From NCBI GenBank assembly GCA_015060625.1, contig SUYC01000008.1, positions 124,001 through 188,000 on the forward strand: a DNA stretch of 64,000 nt. The letters run 5' to 3'. Each line of letters opens with the position of its first letter. The stretch's first letter is position 1. The notes below the pieces were generated by a model. The model was given only the letters and a program-made list of their open reading frames with translations. It did no database searches and was not told where the DNA came from. This document shows, piece by piece, positions 1 to 7,723 of the stretch. Position numbers and translations under genes: made by a program. The DNA is from Xylanibacter ruminicola (GTDB lineage: Bacteria > Bacteroidota > Bacteroidia > Bacteroidales > Bacteroidaceae).

Positions 1-174
1 GGCGAGGCATACAAGCAATGGACTGATATCGTGAACGAGGCGCAACGACTTTACCGATTCCGTTATCCCATTCGCTTGTCGCCATTATTGGAACAGAAAG
101 CTACCAAAGAACAGAAAGAACGCAAAATTGATATTGTAGATTTTTTATTTGAACAAGATGAAAGCCATGTATAA
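1..174 (+). CDS. C-terminal end of an unidentified protein (partial)
   Basis: Frame 1 is open from the first base to a TAA at 172-174 and gives a 57-residue C-terminal tail (begins GEAYKQWTDI, ends FEQDESHV). It is rich in charged residues with no motif I recognise, so no function is assigned. Its last 8 bases overlap the ATG at 167 of the next gene, which suggests co-transcription. In Bacteroidetes, DUF4248/HU/amidase loci often lie behind a VirE- or DUF3987-type protein; that this is such a protein is a guess from context only. Confidence 0.55.
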   Translation, partial: GEAYKQWTDIVNEAQRLYRFRYPIRLSPLLEQKATKEQKERKIDIVDFLFEQDESHV

Positions 175-337
175 ATCAGAACTCGCCAGATTGGCAGGTG
201 TGTCACCACGTACCTTCCGACGTTATCTGGCCACACGTCGTGCAGTGTTAGAAGAGATGGGCGTGAGTTTGATGACCCAAAAACTGCCACCTAGAGCTGT
301 AGAATACATCTGTGACGATTATTGCATAGACATTTGA
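158..337 (+). CDS. DUF4248-like small protein
   Basis: This is a 59-residue protein (ATG at 158; an in-frame ATG at 167 is equally possible). It carries the pattern YKSELARLAGVSPRTFRRYL, which looks like a short helix-turn-helix or recombinase-type segment and resembles the DUF4248 family. That family in Bacteroidetes sits just upstream of HU-like proteins and T7-type amidases, as here. The start overlaps the end of the upstream gene, so translation may be coupled. Its function is unknown. The family assignment rests on the SELA...RT.RRYL pattern, the length and the neighbours. Confidence 0.6.
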   Translation: MKAMYKSELARLAGVSPRTFRRYLATRRAVLEEMGVSLMTQKLPPRAVEYICDDYCIDI

Positions 338-390
338 ACTTTTTTTGAGCCATGGCGGCCAAAGGTGGACAATGGATTTTCAAAATGTCG

Positions 391-398
391 TATCTTTG
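391..398 (+). promoter_or_regulatory. -7 box upstream of the HU-like gene
   Basis: TATCTTTG matches the Bacteroidetes -7 consensus TAnnTTTG. No convincing -33 TTTG was seen. Transcription from here would give a leader of about 225 nt carrying the 22-bp-periodic array before the ATG at 627. Confidence 0.6.
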
Positions 399-436
399 TA
401 ACCGGTAAGCGAGCCAAGTGATTCCGTGTCATCTAC

Positions 437-569
437 GGGTCATCGAGACTATCTTTACGAGTCGTTAAGAACGTCTGAACACCTCATCGAGATAATCCCT
501 TAGGGGGTATAAAGATTATCTGAACGACTCATTAAGACTATCCGGATAGCGCGTTAAGACGGTCTCCTC
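437..569 (+). repeat. 22-bp-periodic degenerate array in the HU leader
   Basis: Six successive units of 22 bp occupy the leader at 437-458, 459-480, 481-502, 504-525, 526-547 and 548-569, with one extra base at 503. The shared core is roughly GAGTCATTAAGA followed by CTATCTGAAC; the core TNAAGA or TCGAGA recurs at the same place in most units. The array ends 57 bases before the start codon. Units differ at many positions, so this is an old or constrained array rather than a fresh expansion. It is not CRISPR-like: there are no spacers. Confidence 0.65.
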
Positions 570-574
570 GCCAG

Positions 575-616
575 CCAAAAAAAACTTCAATTCTTAAATT
601 TTTCAATTCTTAAATT
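575..616 (+). repeat. AT-rich 16-bp tandem duplication before the HU start
   Basis: Two near-identical copies of a unit containing TTCAATTCTTAAATTT lie in the spacer just upstream of the ATG at 627. This is one of the short-period repeat families seen throughout the window. Confidence 0.5.
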
Positions 617-626
617 TTAAATCATT

Positions 627-1187
627 ATGAGTCAGAAATTTATCAAGTCACAGAACAAGAACAGTTCGAGTCAGGCTTTCGGCAAATACTTTGCCCAGGC
701 CGTGTACGACAACCACTTCGTTGGTACTGATGAGTTGGCAGAGTTCATTCAGCGTCAGGCCTCAGTGAAGAAGAGCGACATCAAGGCCGTACTCCAGGAA
801 CTTGGCGAGGCTCTGAAGCACTTCTTCGAGATGGGCCAGAAGATCAAGCTCAATGGCATTGGCATCTTCAAGGTGGGTTTCTCCAGCATTGGTGTAACAA
901 AACTCGAGGATTGCGGTGCCCAGACCATCACCACCCGTCGTATTCTGTTCCAACCCGAGACCAGTCGTGTGGTGGTGGGTCAGGAAAAGAAGCCCGACGG
1001 TAGCGTGAAGCAGAGGTACGTGAACGCCATCTCACTGCTGAAGGATGTAACCTTCGAGGAGACCCACGACAATGCCATGAATACCGAAACAGAATCATCG
1101 GGTTCGGGCTCATCTAATTCTGGTAGCGGTGGCGGCACCACCGGCGGTGGCGCTAGCGATCCAGGCGATGGCCCCAACGGCGATTAA
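627..1187 (+). CDS. HU-family DNA-binding protein with Gly/Ser-rich tail
   Basis: The protein is 186 residues. Residues about 15-125 show the Bacteroidetes HU-like fold signature: a helical half (DELAEFIQRQASVKKSDIKAV, split here as DELAEFIQRQ and KKSDIKAVLQELG) and a beta-arm part (IKLNGIGIFKVGF, then RRILFQPE). Residues about 155-186 are a low-complexity Ser/Gly/Asp tail. It would bind DNA non-specifically and help package the nucleoid, but this long subfamily differs from canonical 90-residue HU and its exact role is unsettled. It lies first in a set with a smalltalk peptide and a T7-type amidase, a very common Bacteroidetes arrangement. It is preceded by an unusually long leader with a periodic array, which suggests control at the RNA or DNA-structure level. 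Confidence 0.85.
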   Translation: MSQKFIKSQNKNSSSQAFGKYFAQAVYDNHFVGTDELAEFIQRQASVKKSDIKAVLQELGEALKHFFEMGQKIKLNGIGIFKVGFSSIGVTKLEDCGAQTITTRRILFQPETSRVVVGQEKKPDGSVKQRYVNAISLLKDVTFEETHDNAMNTETESSGSGSSNSGSGGGTTGGGASDPGDGPNGD

Positions 1188-1199
1188 GCCCTAAATAGC

Positions 1200-1325
1200 T
1201 GAAGATGGCAGATGTGTCAGGGGCAAAGCGATGCCATCCCGGTGAGAACACTGACATGCTCAATTCTCAAATATCAATCTATAATATGGTATGTACGCAG
1301 CCTGCGCATCTGCATCTTCCTTTTT
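1200..1325 (+). other. spacer with long-range complementary arms
   Basis: The spacer after the HU gene holds GAAGATGGCAGATG at 1200-1213, complementary apart from one bulged base to CATCTGCATCTTC at about 1306-1318, followed by CCTTTTTTAA. It could be a terminator with a large loop or a small RNA. This is inferred from pairing only. Confidence 0.3.
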
Positions 1326-1374
1326 TAATAACCTCATCCATAAACCTTAACCCTTTTTAAAAAACGTATTAGAT

Positions 1375-1485
1375 ATGAAAATCAAGTGGACTACAATCAA
1401 GCAGATTCTCAAGATTCTGGCAACCATCATCACTACCTTGGCCGGCACTTATGCCGTTCAGAGCTGCGCTCCCCATTGGTTTTGA
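1375..1485 (+). CDS. smalltalk-type small membrane peptide
   Basis: This is a 36-residue ORF beginning MKIKWTTIKQILKILATI and ending in CAPHWF. It has a basic N-terminus, one hydrophobic segment (about residues 10-28) and a Cys near the end. It sits between the HU-like gene and the amidase, exactly where Bacteroidetes encode the tiny proteins called smalltalk, which have the same Lys/Trp start and QxC end. The function is unknown; single-pass membrane insertion is likely. It overlaps in another frame with an upstream extension of the amidase frame, which I therefore do not use as the amidase start. Confidence 0.7.
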   Translation: MKIKWTTIKQILKILATIITTLAGTYAVQSCAPHWF

Positions 1486-1502
1486 TTAAATACCCGAGAG
1501 TT

Positions 1503-1943
1503 ATGACGAAGGAATTGAAACCCCTAAAGAAAGTATCACTGCTTGTGGTACATTGCACAGCCACCAAGTGTAACCGTCCTTTCAGTGTTGAGAACCTGAT
1601 AGCCTGTGGCGAGGCCAAATTTGGTCAGTGCTCTTATCATTATTATGTGCGCCGTGATGGTGAGATTATCCCATTACTATCCGAAATGGTACAAGGTGTG
1701 CATGCCCGGCATTACAACCACTGTTCGCTCGGCATCGTGTACGAGGGTGGACTGAACGAGAAAGGAAAAGCTATCGACACCCGCACCGAAGCCCAGAAGC
1801 ATGCCCTTTATGAGCTGCTGAAGGATCTGACGGAAGAGTATCCCAGCGCCCGCATCGTAGGTCACTGCGAGTTGCCCCACGTAGCCAAGGCTTGCCCCTG
1901 CTATCTGCCCAGCCGCGAATACGCCGCCTTACAGCCTAAGTGA
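1503..1943 (+). CDS. N-acetylmuramoyl-L-alanine amidase (T7 lysozyme type)
   Basis: This 146-residue zinc amidase would cut the MurNAc-L-Ala bond of peptidoglycan. Zinc ligands are visible: His17 in VVHCTAT, His121 in VGHCELP and Cys131 in KACPCY. The Lys129 before it matches the catalytic lysine of T7 lysozyme (H17, H122, C130, K128). The start at ATG 1503 gives the usual family N-terminus; an upstream in-frame start at 1386 would overlap the smalltalk gene. No signal peptide is visible, so how it reaches the wall is unclear; family members in this locus type may be phage-derived. A strong terminator follows. Confidence 0.9.
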   Translation: MTKELKPLKKVSLLVVHCTATKCNRPFSVENLIACGEAKFGQCSYHYYVRRDGEIIPLLSEMVQGVHARHYNHCSLGIVYEGGLNEKGKAIDTRTEAQKHALYELLKDLTEEYPSARIVGHCELPHVAKACPCYLPSREYAALQPK

Positions 1944-1964
1944 TAAGACTTAATAGGTTTAACG

Positions 1965-2008
1965 ACAGCCCCTGCAAATTCTTTTAGGAAAATGCAGGGG
2001 CTGTTTCT
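1965..2008 (+). terminator. rho-independent terminator after the amidase
   Basis: A perfect 12-bp stem (ACAGCCCCTGCA, 1965-1976, with its complement at 1993-2004) has a 16-nt loop and is followed by TTTCTAT. Confidence 0.8.
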
Positions 2009-2037
2009 ATGAATATGATAAAAAACACGTTATAATA

Positions 2038-2069
2038 TTTGTTTAATTGAAAATTTAGTGTTACCTTTG
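2038..2069 (+). promoter_or_regulatory. promoter for the WecA-like pair
   Basis: TTTG at 2038-2041, a 20-base gap and TACCTTTG at 2062-2069 form a full Bacteroidetes promoter about 30 bases before the ATG at 2099. Confidence 0.75.
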
Positions 2070-2098
2070 CGGCGGTTATTAGCAGGAAAGTGTACTAA

Positions 2099-3211
2099 AT
2101 GATATATTACTCAATCATTATACCGCTGTTGTTGGCAACCTCTTTGGCGCTTTTTATTATTCCACGAATCATCATGGTGAGTGTGAAAAAGGAGTTGATG
2201 GATGAGGATGCTATCGAACGCGACGGAAAAATCAGACGAAAGGTCCCCAGATTTGGGGGCGTTTCACTTTTCCCTATACTTGTTATCAGCGTGGGCTTGC
2301 CTTTGGCATGTACCTTCTTTCTGAACGACCAGTTCTCGACAAATGCCGAGGATAGTACCTATTTTGTTCAGTTTATGATGATGATGACAGGCATGACGGC
2401 GATGTATCTTGTTGGAGTCATGGACGATCTGGTGGGTGTCTCGCTCAAGTCGAAGTTGACGATTGAGTTCCTGGCAGCATTGCTCATTCCTCTGTCGGGC
2501 CTGCGTATCAATCATCTGGATGGATTGTTAGGCTTGTACGAATTGTCGCCTTGGCTAAGCATTCCGCTAACGGTGGCTGGTGTACTGTATGTGTCGAATA
2601 CCATATCGATGCTGGATGATATTGATGGTCTGGCTTCGGGGATGGCTATTATCGCTTTCGCGGTGATGGCTGTGTTATGTGGTGTGGCCAGTCAGTATCT
2701 GCTGTTGATGGTTTGTGTGGCTATGGTGGGCTTGCTGGCACCATTCCTGTTCCGCAATGTGTTGGGATGGCGAGTGGGGTGGCGCAAGCTGTTCTTCGGT
2801 GATACGGGGGGCTTGACCATCGGCTATCTGCTGGCTTTCGTAGCGATTTCGGTGAGTCAGATGGGGGGACGCGAATTGCCTTATGGTATTGGCATGGCTT
2901 GCTTTGGAACGCTGCTGGTACCGATGTTTGATGTGCTGCGAGTGGGCATCACCCGACTGGTGAACGGTCGTAATGTGTTTAGAGGTGGCGACCGCAACCA
3001 CATTCATCACCGTCTGATGCGCGCCGGATTGGAACCACGTCAGGTTTTATTGGTGGTTCTGCTGATTATCACAGAGTTTATTGGCTTGAATCTGTGGGGT
3101 GTCCTGGAGGGATGGGATTTGTCGCTGCTATTGGTGATTGATGTCTCGGCCTGGGGCCTGATACAGGTAGTGATTATGTACTTTAAGAAGCGAAAGGAGT
3201 TAGAATTTTGA
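2099..3211 (+). CDS. WecA/MraY-family sugar-phosphate transferase (divergent copy)
   Basis: This is a 370-residue polytopic membrane protein of about ten helices. Family enzymes transfer a sugar-1-phosphate from a UDP-sugar to undecaprenyl phosphate, starting O-antigen, capsule or other envelope glycans. Visible motifs are VMDDLVGV (the DDxxG metal motif), NTISMLDDIDGLA, FFGDTGGLTIGY and NHIHHRLMRAGL. Two positions differ from the usual NxxNLxDGxDGLA pattern: Ser replaces the second Asn and Asp replaces the first Gly. The third motif has DTGG where the neighbour has DTGS. The catalytic aspartates are kept, so activity is plausible but the substrate may differ. It overlaps the next, more canonical paralogue by 4 bp. 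Confidence 0.85.
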   Translation: MIYYSIIIPLLLATSLALFIIPRIIMVSVKKELMDEDAIERDGKIRRKVPRFGGVSLFPILVISVGLPLACTFFLNDQFSTNAEDSTYFVQFMMMMTGMTAMYLVGVMDDLVGVSLKSKLTIEFLAALLIPLSGLRINHLDGLLGLYELSPWLSIPLTVAGVLYVSNTISMLDDIDGLASGMAIIAFAVMAVLCGVASQYLLLMVCVAMVGLLAPFLFRNVLGWRVGWRKLFFGDTGGLTIGYLLAFVAISVSQMGGRELPYGIGMACFGTLLVPMFDVLRVGITRLVNGRNVFRGGDRNHIHHRLMRAGLEPRQVLLVVLLIITEFIGLNLWGVLEGWDLSLLLVIDVSAWGLIQVVIMYFKKRKELEF

Positions 3212-4362
3212 ATTATATTTTCGACATATTGATTAAGGCTGGGGCTGATGTTGATGCTCTGAAACTGGCGTATGCTACGGCTATGCCTTTCATGCTGTCG
3301 GCTTTGCTGGGCTGGTTGTTTGTGCCCAGAGTATTGCTGATTAGCAGAAAGAAGAAGCTGTATGATATTCCTGATGCCCGAAAGGTGCATAAACAGCCTA
3401 TCCCCCGCTTGGGTGGCATTACCTTCTTCCCGGTGCTGCTGATGAGCTTCTGCTTGTCGATCGGTATCTGGATGCTGATGCATCTGTATGGCGGCTTTAC
3501 ACAAGTACATATCCTGATAGCACGCTTTATCCTGTTGGCTGTGGGTATGATGATACTTTATCTGACGGGAGTGGCTGACGACTTGATTGGTGTTTCGTAC
3601 AAGGCCAAGTTTGTGGTACAGATTTTATGCGCTTTGCTTTTCCCGCTGTCGGGATTGTGGATTCACGATCTGTCGGGGTTGTTCTGGTTGCACGAGATTC
3701 CGGCTTGGATAGGCATTCCGCTCACCGTATTCTTAGTGGTTTACATCACTAATGCCATTAACCTGATTGACGGTGTGGATGGATTGGCTGCAGGTCTCTG
3801 CTCTATTTCGCTCTTTACACTTGGCATGGCTGCTGCTATTAAGGCGCAGTACCTGTTCTGCATGATTTCGTTTAGTATGGTGGGCGTCTTGCTGCCATTC
3901 TGGTTCTACAATGTGTTTGGTAATGCCGAAAAGGGTAGGAAGATTTTTATGGGTGATACTGGCAGTTTGTCGTTGGGCTATCTGCTGAGTTTCCTGTTGG
4001 TATATATGGCCAGTTTGGACAAGATGGGGTTCCCCAGAGGTATGCTGCTGATGGGCTTTTCGACTATGATTATCCCCCTGATGGATATCCCCCGTGTGAT
4101 GATGGCACGCATACGTGAGGGCAGAAATCCTTTTACACCGGATAAGAATCATATCCACCACAAGTTGATGCGTGCGGGACTGAAACCTATCTGGACCATG
4201 GCTATTTTGTTGGCAGTATCAGCATTTCTGATTGGTTTTACAGTGCTGAGTGTGATGCTGGATTTGAATAAGACACTCATTCTGCTGATTGATATCTTCT
4301 TAGGTGTTGTGCTTCACCTTATTATTGATTATTTTATTAAGAAAAAAGAAACTGAAAAATAA
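3208..4362 (+). CDS. WecA-like undecaprenyl-phosphate sugar-1-phosphate transferase
   Basis: The 384-residue membrane protein has canonical WecA-type motifs: RKVHKQPIPRLGG near the N-terminus, VADDLIGV, TNAINLIDGVDGLAAG, FMGDTGSLSLGYLL and NHIHHKLMRAGL. It probably loads GlcNAc-1-P or a similar sugar onto undecaprenyl phosphate to begin a surface polysaccharide. The start is uncertain: the TTG at 3208 overlaps the TGA of the upstream paralogue (four-base overlap), while an internal ATG 26 codons later (MPFML) would shorten the periplasmic lead. The overlap favours translational coupling of the pair. No other glycan genes sit beside it, as is usual for WecA-type genes that serve several pathways. 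Confidence 0.88.
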   Translation: MNYIFDILIKAGADVDALKLAYATAMPFMLSALLGWLFVPRVLLISRKKKLYDIPDARKVHKQPIPRLGGITFFPVLLMSFCLSIGIWMLMHLYGGFTQVHILIARFILLAVGMMILYLTGVADDLIGVSYKAKFVVQILCALLFPLSGLWIHDLSGLFWLHEIPAWIGIPLTVFLVVYITNAINLIDGVDGLAAGLCSISLFTLGMAAAIKAQYLFCMISFSMVGVLLPFWFYNVFGNAEKGRKIFMGDTGSLSLGYLLSFLLVYMASLDKMGFPRGMLLMGFSTMIIPLMDIPRVMMARIREGRNPFTPDKNHIHHKLMRAGLKPIWTMAILLAVSAFLIGFTVLSVMLDLNKTLILLIDIFLGVVLHLIIDYFIKKKETEK

Positions 4363-4365
4363 AAT

Positions 4366-4395
4366 ATCCCAGCCACATCACAAAGTGGCTGGGAT
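4366..4395. terminator. bidirectional terminator between convergent genes
   Basis: An 11-bp perfect stem (ATCCCAGCCAC at 4366-4376 with its complement at 4385-4395), flanked by A-rich and T-rich runs, separates the WecA-like pair from the DUF4954 gene on the other strand. Confidence 0.8.
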
Positions 4396-4401
4396 TTTAT
4401 G

Positions 4402-6264
4402 TTAGTTCTCATAATCTATTTCGTGGTCGAGCTTGGAGAGAAAATCTTCGTAAACTTCTTGCTCGACATCGCCCATCTGGAATTCTTTTTCGGCATCCTT
4501 GCGGATTTCGGCAATCCAGGCGCGGCGGGCTCTGACGTAGTCCTCTCGGATGCGCTCACAGGCAGCCTCGTCGAGTTTCTCCAATTGGTAGTAGTCCAGA
4601 ATCATCTGGTAGCTCCATGCCCAGCGGTAGTCGGTATAGTTATTATGGATCTCGACAAAGCGGTCCAGCACTTGCTGGATATTGTCGATAGCACCACACT
4701 TGATGTCATCCACCAGGCGCTGCTCCTCGCTCTCGGGCAGCAACAGACCGCTCATGTCTATCCAGCGGCCCTGACCAACCCTGGAGGAAGGAGGAAGGAG
4801 TATAGAGGAAGGAGATATCTTTTGCTGACGTTTGAGTACGGCTCCCATATAGATGCGCAGGGCGATATCATAGTACTTCAGTCCCTTGCGCAATGAACTG
4901 GCATTGATGACATACTCGTGGAAGTTATAGGTGGTGACATTATCGCCCGAGGCATGGCGCAGGTCCTTCAGAATCTGGATGCCCTGCATAATCTCGCCAA
5001 CAGTGAATGGCGAGAGCCAGTCGAAGTTGATGATACTCTTGCGCGACTGTTTCGAACGCTTGTCGCGCTTGGGCCATTTCTTGATATCACGATACAAGCC
5101 CACAGTGGTGATGTTGCGGCCTGGCACCAGATAACAATCATCGCCGTAGGCCAACAGATAGCTGAATGGCAGGTTGCGGGTGTCGGGGTGGTGCATCAGC
5201 TTACCAAAACATACCGAGAAGGCACCGATGGTGGCAGGCATCAGTACGTAAGCACCCGAGGCGGTCTTGGTGCCGCGCTCCAGTGTACCGTAGTGCATGG
5301 GGCCCATCTTATATGCGTGGTTGGAAAAGTTGGTGTTTGAGCCTGCGTTATAGAACGAGAACTCTCCACCAATCAGTAGCGAACTCTTATGGTGTGAGGC
5401 TGAGAACGGGCCGCAGAAAGCTGCACAAGCCTCGCCATTGGCCATGAACGAGTTGGCAAAGAACAGCGATGCTTCGGCGGTGAATCCATTGGTAATCTGA
5501 CAGGCCTCGCCCACAAAGCAATCCTGCATCTTCACCGAGTTGTTGATCGAACAGCCATCGCAGATAATCGAATTCTCGCAGATAACGCCTGTTCCGATAA
5601 ACACTGGGGCATCCATCGAACTCATCACCGTACACTCGCTGAGGCGTGCTGCACCACTAATCTCGCAGTCGCCTTTGATAATGGTGTTGGTGATATCCTT
5701 GGCATTGACGATCTTGACATTGTTGCCGATATAACCGCGGTCGGGGCGCGATACGCGCAACTCGTCCTCAATCATCTGCTGCAGTGTTTGCTTCAGGTTC
5801 TTGTCGTTATTATGTTTCACCATGAACGATGCCAACTGTGAGTTCAACTCGCGGAAGATGGTGACATTACCATCACCCATCTCGTTGAGTACCGAGATGA
5901 CTGAGCCCTCACCATAAGTGGCATCATCGGTGGTTTCGAGCGTACATATATTAGATATGTAACAGTCGTTGCCGATGGTGTAGTTATTGATATAGTTGCC
6001 AATCTTCTCAATCAGGCAGTCGTTGCCTACTGTAACATTGCGCAGGGTGGCATCGTTAATGCCTGAATGCTTGGTAAAGCCCTTGCTTACTTCGACCATC
6101 TTCTCGAATGAGCCTAAGCGAATGTCGCCATAGAACATCACACGATGGAAGTTGTACGGTTTAAAGTCCTCGTCGACTAAAACACGTTGCCAGTTCTCTG
6201 CCCAGCAAACGTTGTTCTCCAAAACGTCGATTTCGTTCTGGGTTAGTTGTCTGTAATTACTCAT
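4402..6264 (-). CDS. DUF4954-family protein with left-handed beta-helix repeats
   Basis: The protein has 620 residues. The middle half is built of hexapeptide-type repeats (for example NDCLIEKIGNYI, GNDCYISNICTLE, GVICENSIICDGCSIN), as in left-handed beta-helix acyl- and nucleotidyltransferases. The C-terminal third is helical and charged. The size and pattern fit DUF4954, a Bacteroidetes family of unknown function. The start at 6264 overlaps the end of hflX by 8 bases (ATGAGTAA), implying coupled translation. An in-frame run of five 7-base units (4783-4817) encodes SSILLPPSS between otherwise ordinary helical segments and looks like an inserted repeat. A sugar-nucleotide or acyltransferase role is only a structural guess. 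Confidence 0.75.
   Translation of the reverse strand: MSNYRQLTQNEIDVLENNVCWAENWQRVLVDEDFKPYNFHRVMFYGDIRLGSFEKMVEVSKGFTKHSGINDATLRNVTVGNDCLIEKIGNYINNYTIGNDCYISNICTLETTDDATYGEGSVISVLNEMGDGNVTIFRELNSQLASFMVKHNNDKNLKQTLQQMIEDELRVSRPDRGYIGNNVKIVNAKDITNTIIKGDCEISGAARLSECTVMSSMDAPVFIGTGVICENSIICDGCSINNSVKMQDCFVGEACQITNGFTAEASLFFANSFMANGEACAAFCGPFSASHHKSSLLIGGEFSFYNAGSNTNFSNHAYKMGPMHYGTLERGTKTASGAYVLMPATIGAFSVCFGKLMHHPDTRNLPFSYLLAYGDDCYLVPGRNITTVGLYRDIKKWPKRDKRSKQSRKSIINFDWLSPFTVGEIMQGIQILKDLRHASGDNVTTYNFHEYVINASSLRKGLKYYDIALRIYMGAVLKRQQKISPSSILLPPSSRVGQGRWIDMSGLLLPESEEQRLVDDIKCGAIDNIQQVLDRFVEIHNNYTDYRWAWSYQMILDYYQLEKLDEAACERIREDYVRARRAWIAEIRKDAEKEFQMGDVEQEVYEDFLSKLDHEIDYEN
4783..4817. repeat. five-heptad GGAGGAA element inside the DUF4954 gene
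   Basis: Five successive 7-base units (GGAGGAA, GGAGGAA, GGAGTAT, AGAGGAA, GGAGATA) lie in the coding frame, read on the minus strand as a Pro/Ser/Leu-rich stretch. It is the same family as the two copies in the trmH-like gene at 24.8-24.95 kb. Confidence 0.75.
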
Positions 6265-7588
6265 AATCTTGATATAAAAAGTCGTTATAGGGATATTTCT
6301 GTACGTGCAGCTCGCGCACTCGTTTATACAGAATGTCGCGCAGAGCATCAATATTGTCCTTTTGCTTGGCCGAGATGAACAGGCACTCTAAGTAGTGCTG
6401 GTTCTCGCCTGTGCGAGCCATCCAGGTCTTTTCCAGATCTTCGAGTGAGATATTCTCCTTGGTGGGCGCGGTCAGGTCGTCCTCGTCCTGTGGTGTCCAG
6501 GTGTAGGCATCAATCTTGTTGAATACCAGCATGGCGGGTTTGTCGGCACAGCCTAACTCCTTGAGTGTCTCCTCTACCACGCGGATCTGATCCTCGAAGT
6601 CGGGGTGGGAGATATCCACCACGTGTACCAACAGGTCGGCCTCGCGCACCTCGTCGAGGGTGCTCTTGAACGATTCTACCAGGTCGCTGGGCAACTTACG
6701 GATGAATCCGACGGTATCGGCCAACAGGAAGGGCAGGTTGTCGATGGTCATCTTGCGCACGGTGGTGTCCAGGGTGGCAAAGAGCTTGTTCTCGGCAAAC
6801 ACCTCGCTCTTGGCCAGCAGGTTCATCATGGTGCTCTTACCCACGTTGGTATAACCTACCAGGGCTACACGAATCAAGCGGCCACGGTTCTTGCGCTGGG
6901 TGGTCTTCTGTTTGTCGATCTCGGCCAAACGCTGTTTCAATAGGGTGATGCGCTGCAGAATGATACGACGGTCCATCTCCAACTGGGTTTCACCAGGTCC
7001 GCGCAATCCTACCGAACCTTTTCCGCCGCCCGAACCCGAGCCACCGCCCTGGCGCTCCAAGTGGGTCCAGAGTCGCTGCAATCGAGGCAGCATATAGCGA
7101 TGCTGTGCCAGTTCAACCTGAGCCTTAGCCTCGGCTGTCTGGGCACGCATGGCAAAGATGTCGAGAATGAGTGAGGTGCGATCCAGAATCTTAACCTGCA
7201 GCTCTTTTTCGATATTACGTATCTGCTTGGCGCTCAGCTCATCATCGAAGATGACCATACCTACAGGCTGTGGGGCGTTTGATTCATCGAGAAGGCCCTC
7301 GGCAAACAGCGAGGCATCCTGCTCATTAAGCCATTCGTCATAGGCATCCTGGCATTGCTTGATATATTCTTTGATTTCCAGCAGTTTACCGCTACCCACA
7401 TAGGTGGTCTGACTGGGTCCACCCACTTTCTGGGTGAAACGCTTCACGGTTACTGCCCCGGCTGTATCTGCCAGGAACTCGAGTTCGTCGAGATATTCCT
7501 TGGTCTTAGCCTCGTTCTGATCCTTGGTAATGAGTCCTACCAGCACGGCAGTCTCTGCTTTTGCTTCTGATATTACAAATTCTTTCAT
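6257..7588 (-). CDS. hflX: GTPase HflX
   Basis: This 443-residue ribosome-associated GTPase belongs to a family that splits stalled 70S ribosomes. The N-terminal HflX domain contains VGGPSQTTYVGSGK. A Gly-rich linker (GGGSGSGGGKGSVGLRGPGE) precedes the P-loop GYTNVGKST, the G3 motif DTVGFIRKLP and the G4 motif NKID. The start at 7588 (MKEFVISEAKAETAVLVG) is preferred over an ATG four codons earlier because it matches the family. A -7 box on the minus strand (7598-7605) lies only 9 bases upstream, so the leader must be very short. The DUF4954 gene follows with an 8-base overlap. Confidence 0.95.
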   Translation of the reverse strand: MKEFVISEAKAETAVLVGLITKDQNEAKTKEYLDELEFLADTAGAVTVKRFTQKVGGPSQTTYVGSGKLLEIKEYIKQCQDAYDEWLNEQDASLFAEGLLDESNAPQPVGMVIFDDELSAKQIRNIEKELQVKILDRTSLILDIFAMRAQTAEAKAQVELAQHRYMLPRLQRLWTHLERQGGGSGSGGGKGSVGLRGPGETQLEMDRRIILQRITLLKQRLAEIDKQKTTQRKNRGRLIRVALVGYTNVGKSTMMNLLAKSEVFAENKLFATLDTTVRKMTIDNLPFLLADTVGFIRKLPSDLVESFKSTLDEVREADLLVHVVDISHPDFEDQIRVVEETLKELGCADKPAMLVFNKIDAYTWTPQDEDDLTAPTKENISLEDLEKTWMARTGENQHYLECLFISAKQKDNIDALRDILYKRVRELHVQKYPYNDFLYQDYE

Positions 7589-7597
7589 ATTTGGGCA

Positions 7598-7605
7598 CAA
7601 AATTA
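7598..7605 (-). promoter_or_regulatory. -7 box for hflX
   Basis: CAAAATTA on the plus strand reads TAATTTTG on the minus strand, matching TAnnTTTG. It lies 9 bases from the hflX ATG, so the transcript would be leaderless or nearly so. Confidence 0.55.
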
Positions 7606-7633
7606 TAGAAAAAACTCCGCCATAGAAAAAAAA

Positions 7634-7687
7634 ACGTGTTAATCCGTGTTAATTTATGCCTAAAAAGAATATTTCGTTGTATTTTTG
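7634..7687 (+). promoter_or_regulatory. nagB promoter region with an AATCCGTG repeat
   Basis: TATTTTTG at 7680-7687 fits the -7 consensus, about 36 bases before the nagB ATG. A short copy of the AATCCGTG repeat family (within 7634-7652) lies just upstream of where a -33 box would be; no clear TTTG is present there. Confidence 0.55.
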
Positions 7688-7723
7688 CACGGAAATAGAA
7701 ATTAACTTAAAAACAAATAGAGT

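Noticed and set aside
437..569. CRISPR-like array in the HU leader
   Set aside because: Units are contiguous at 22 bp and degenerate, there are no spacers, and no cas genes are near.
1386..1502. An in-frame upstream extension of the amidase by 39 codons
   Set aside because: It runs in another frame through the smalltalk peptide gene; the ATG at 1503 gives the family N-terminus.
4399..5340. Plus-strand ORFs opposite the DUF4954 gene
   Set aside because: They are antisense shadows with low-complexity translation; the minus-strand frame has clear beta-helix repeats.
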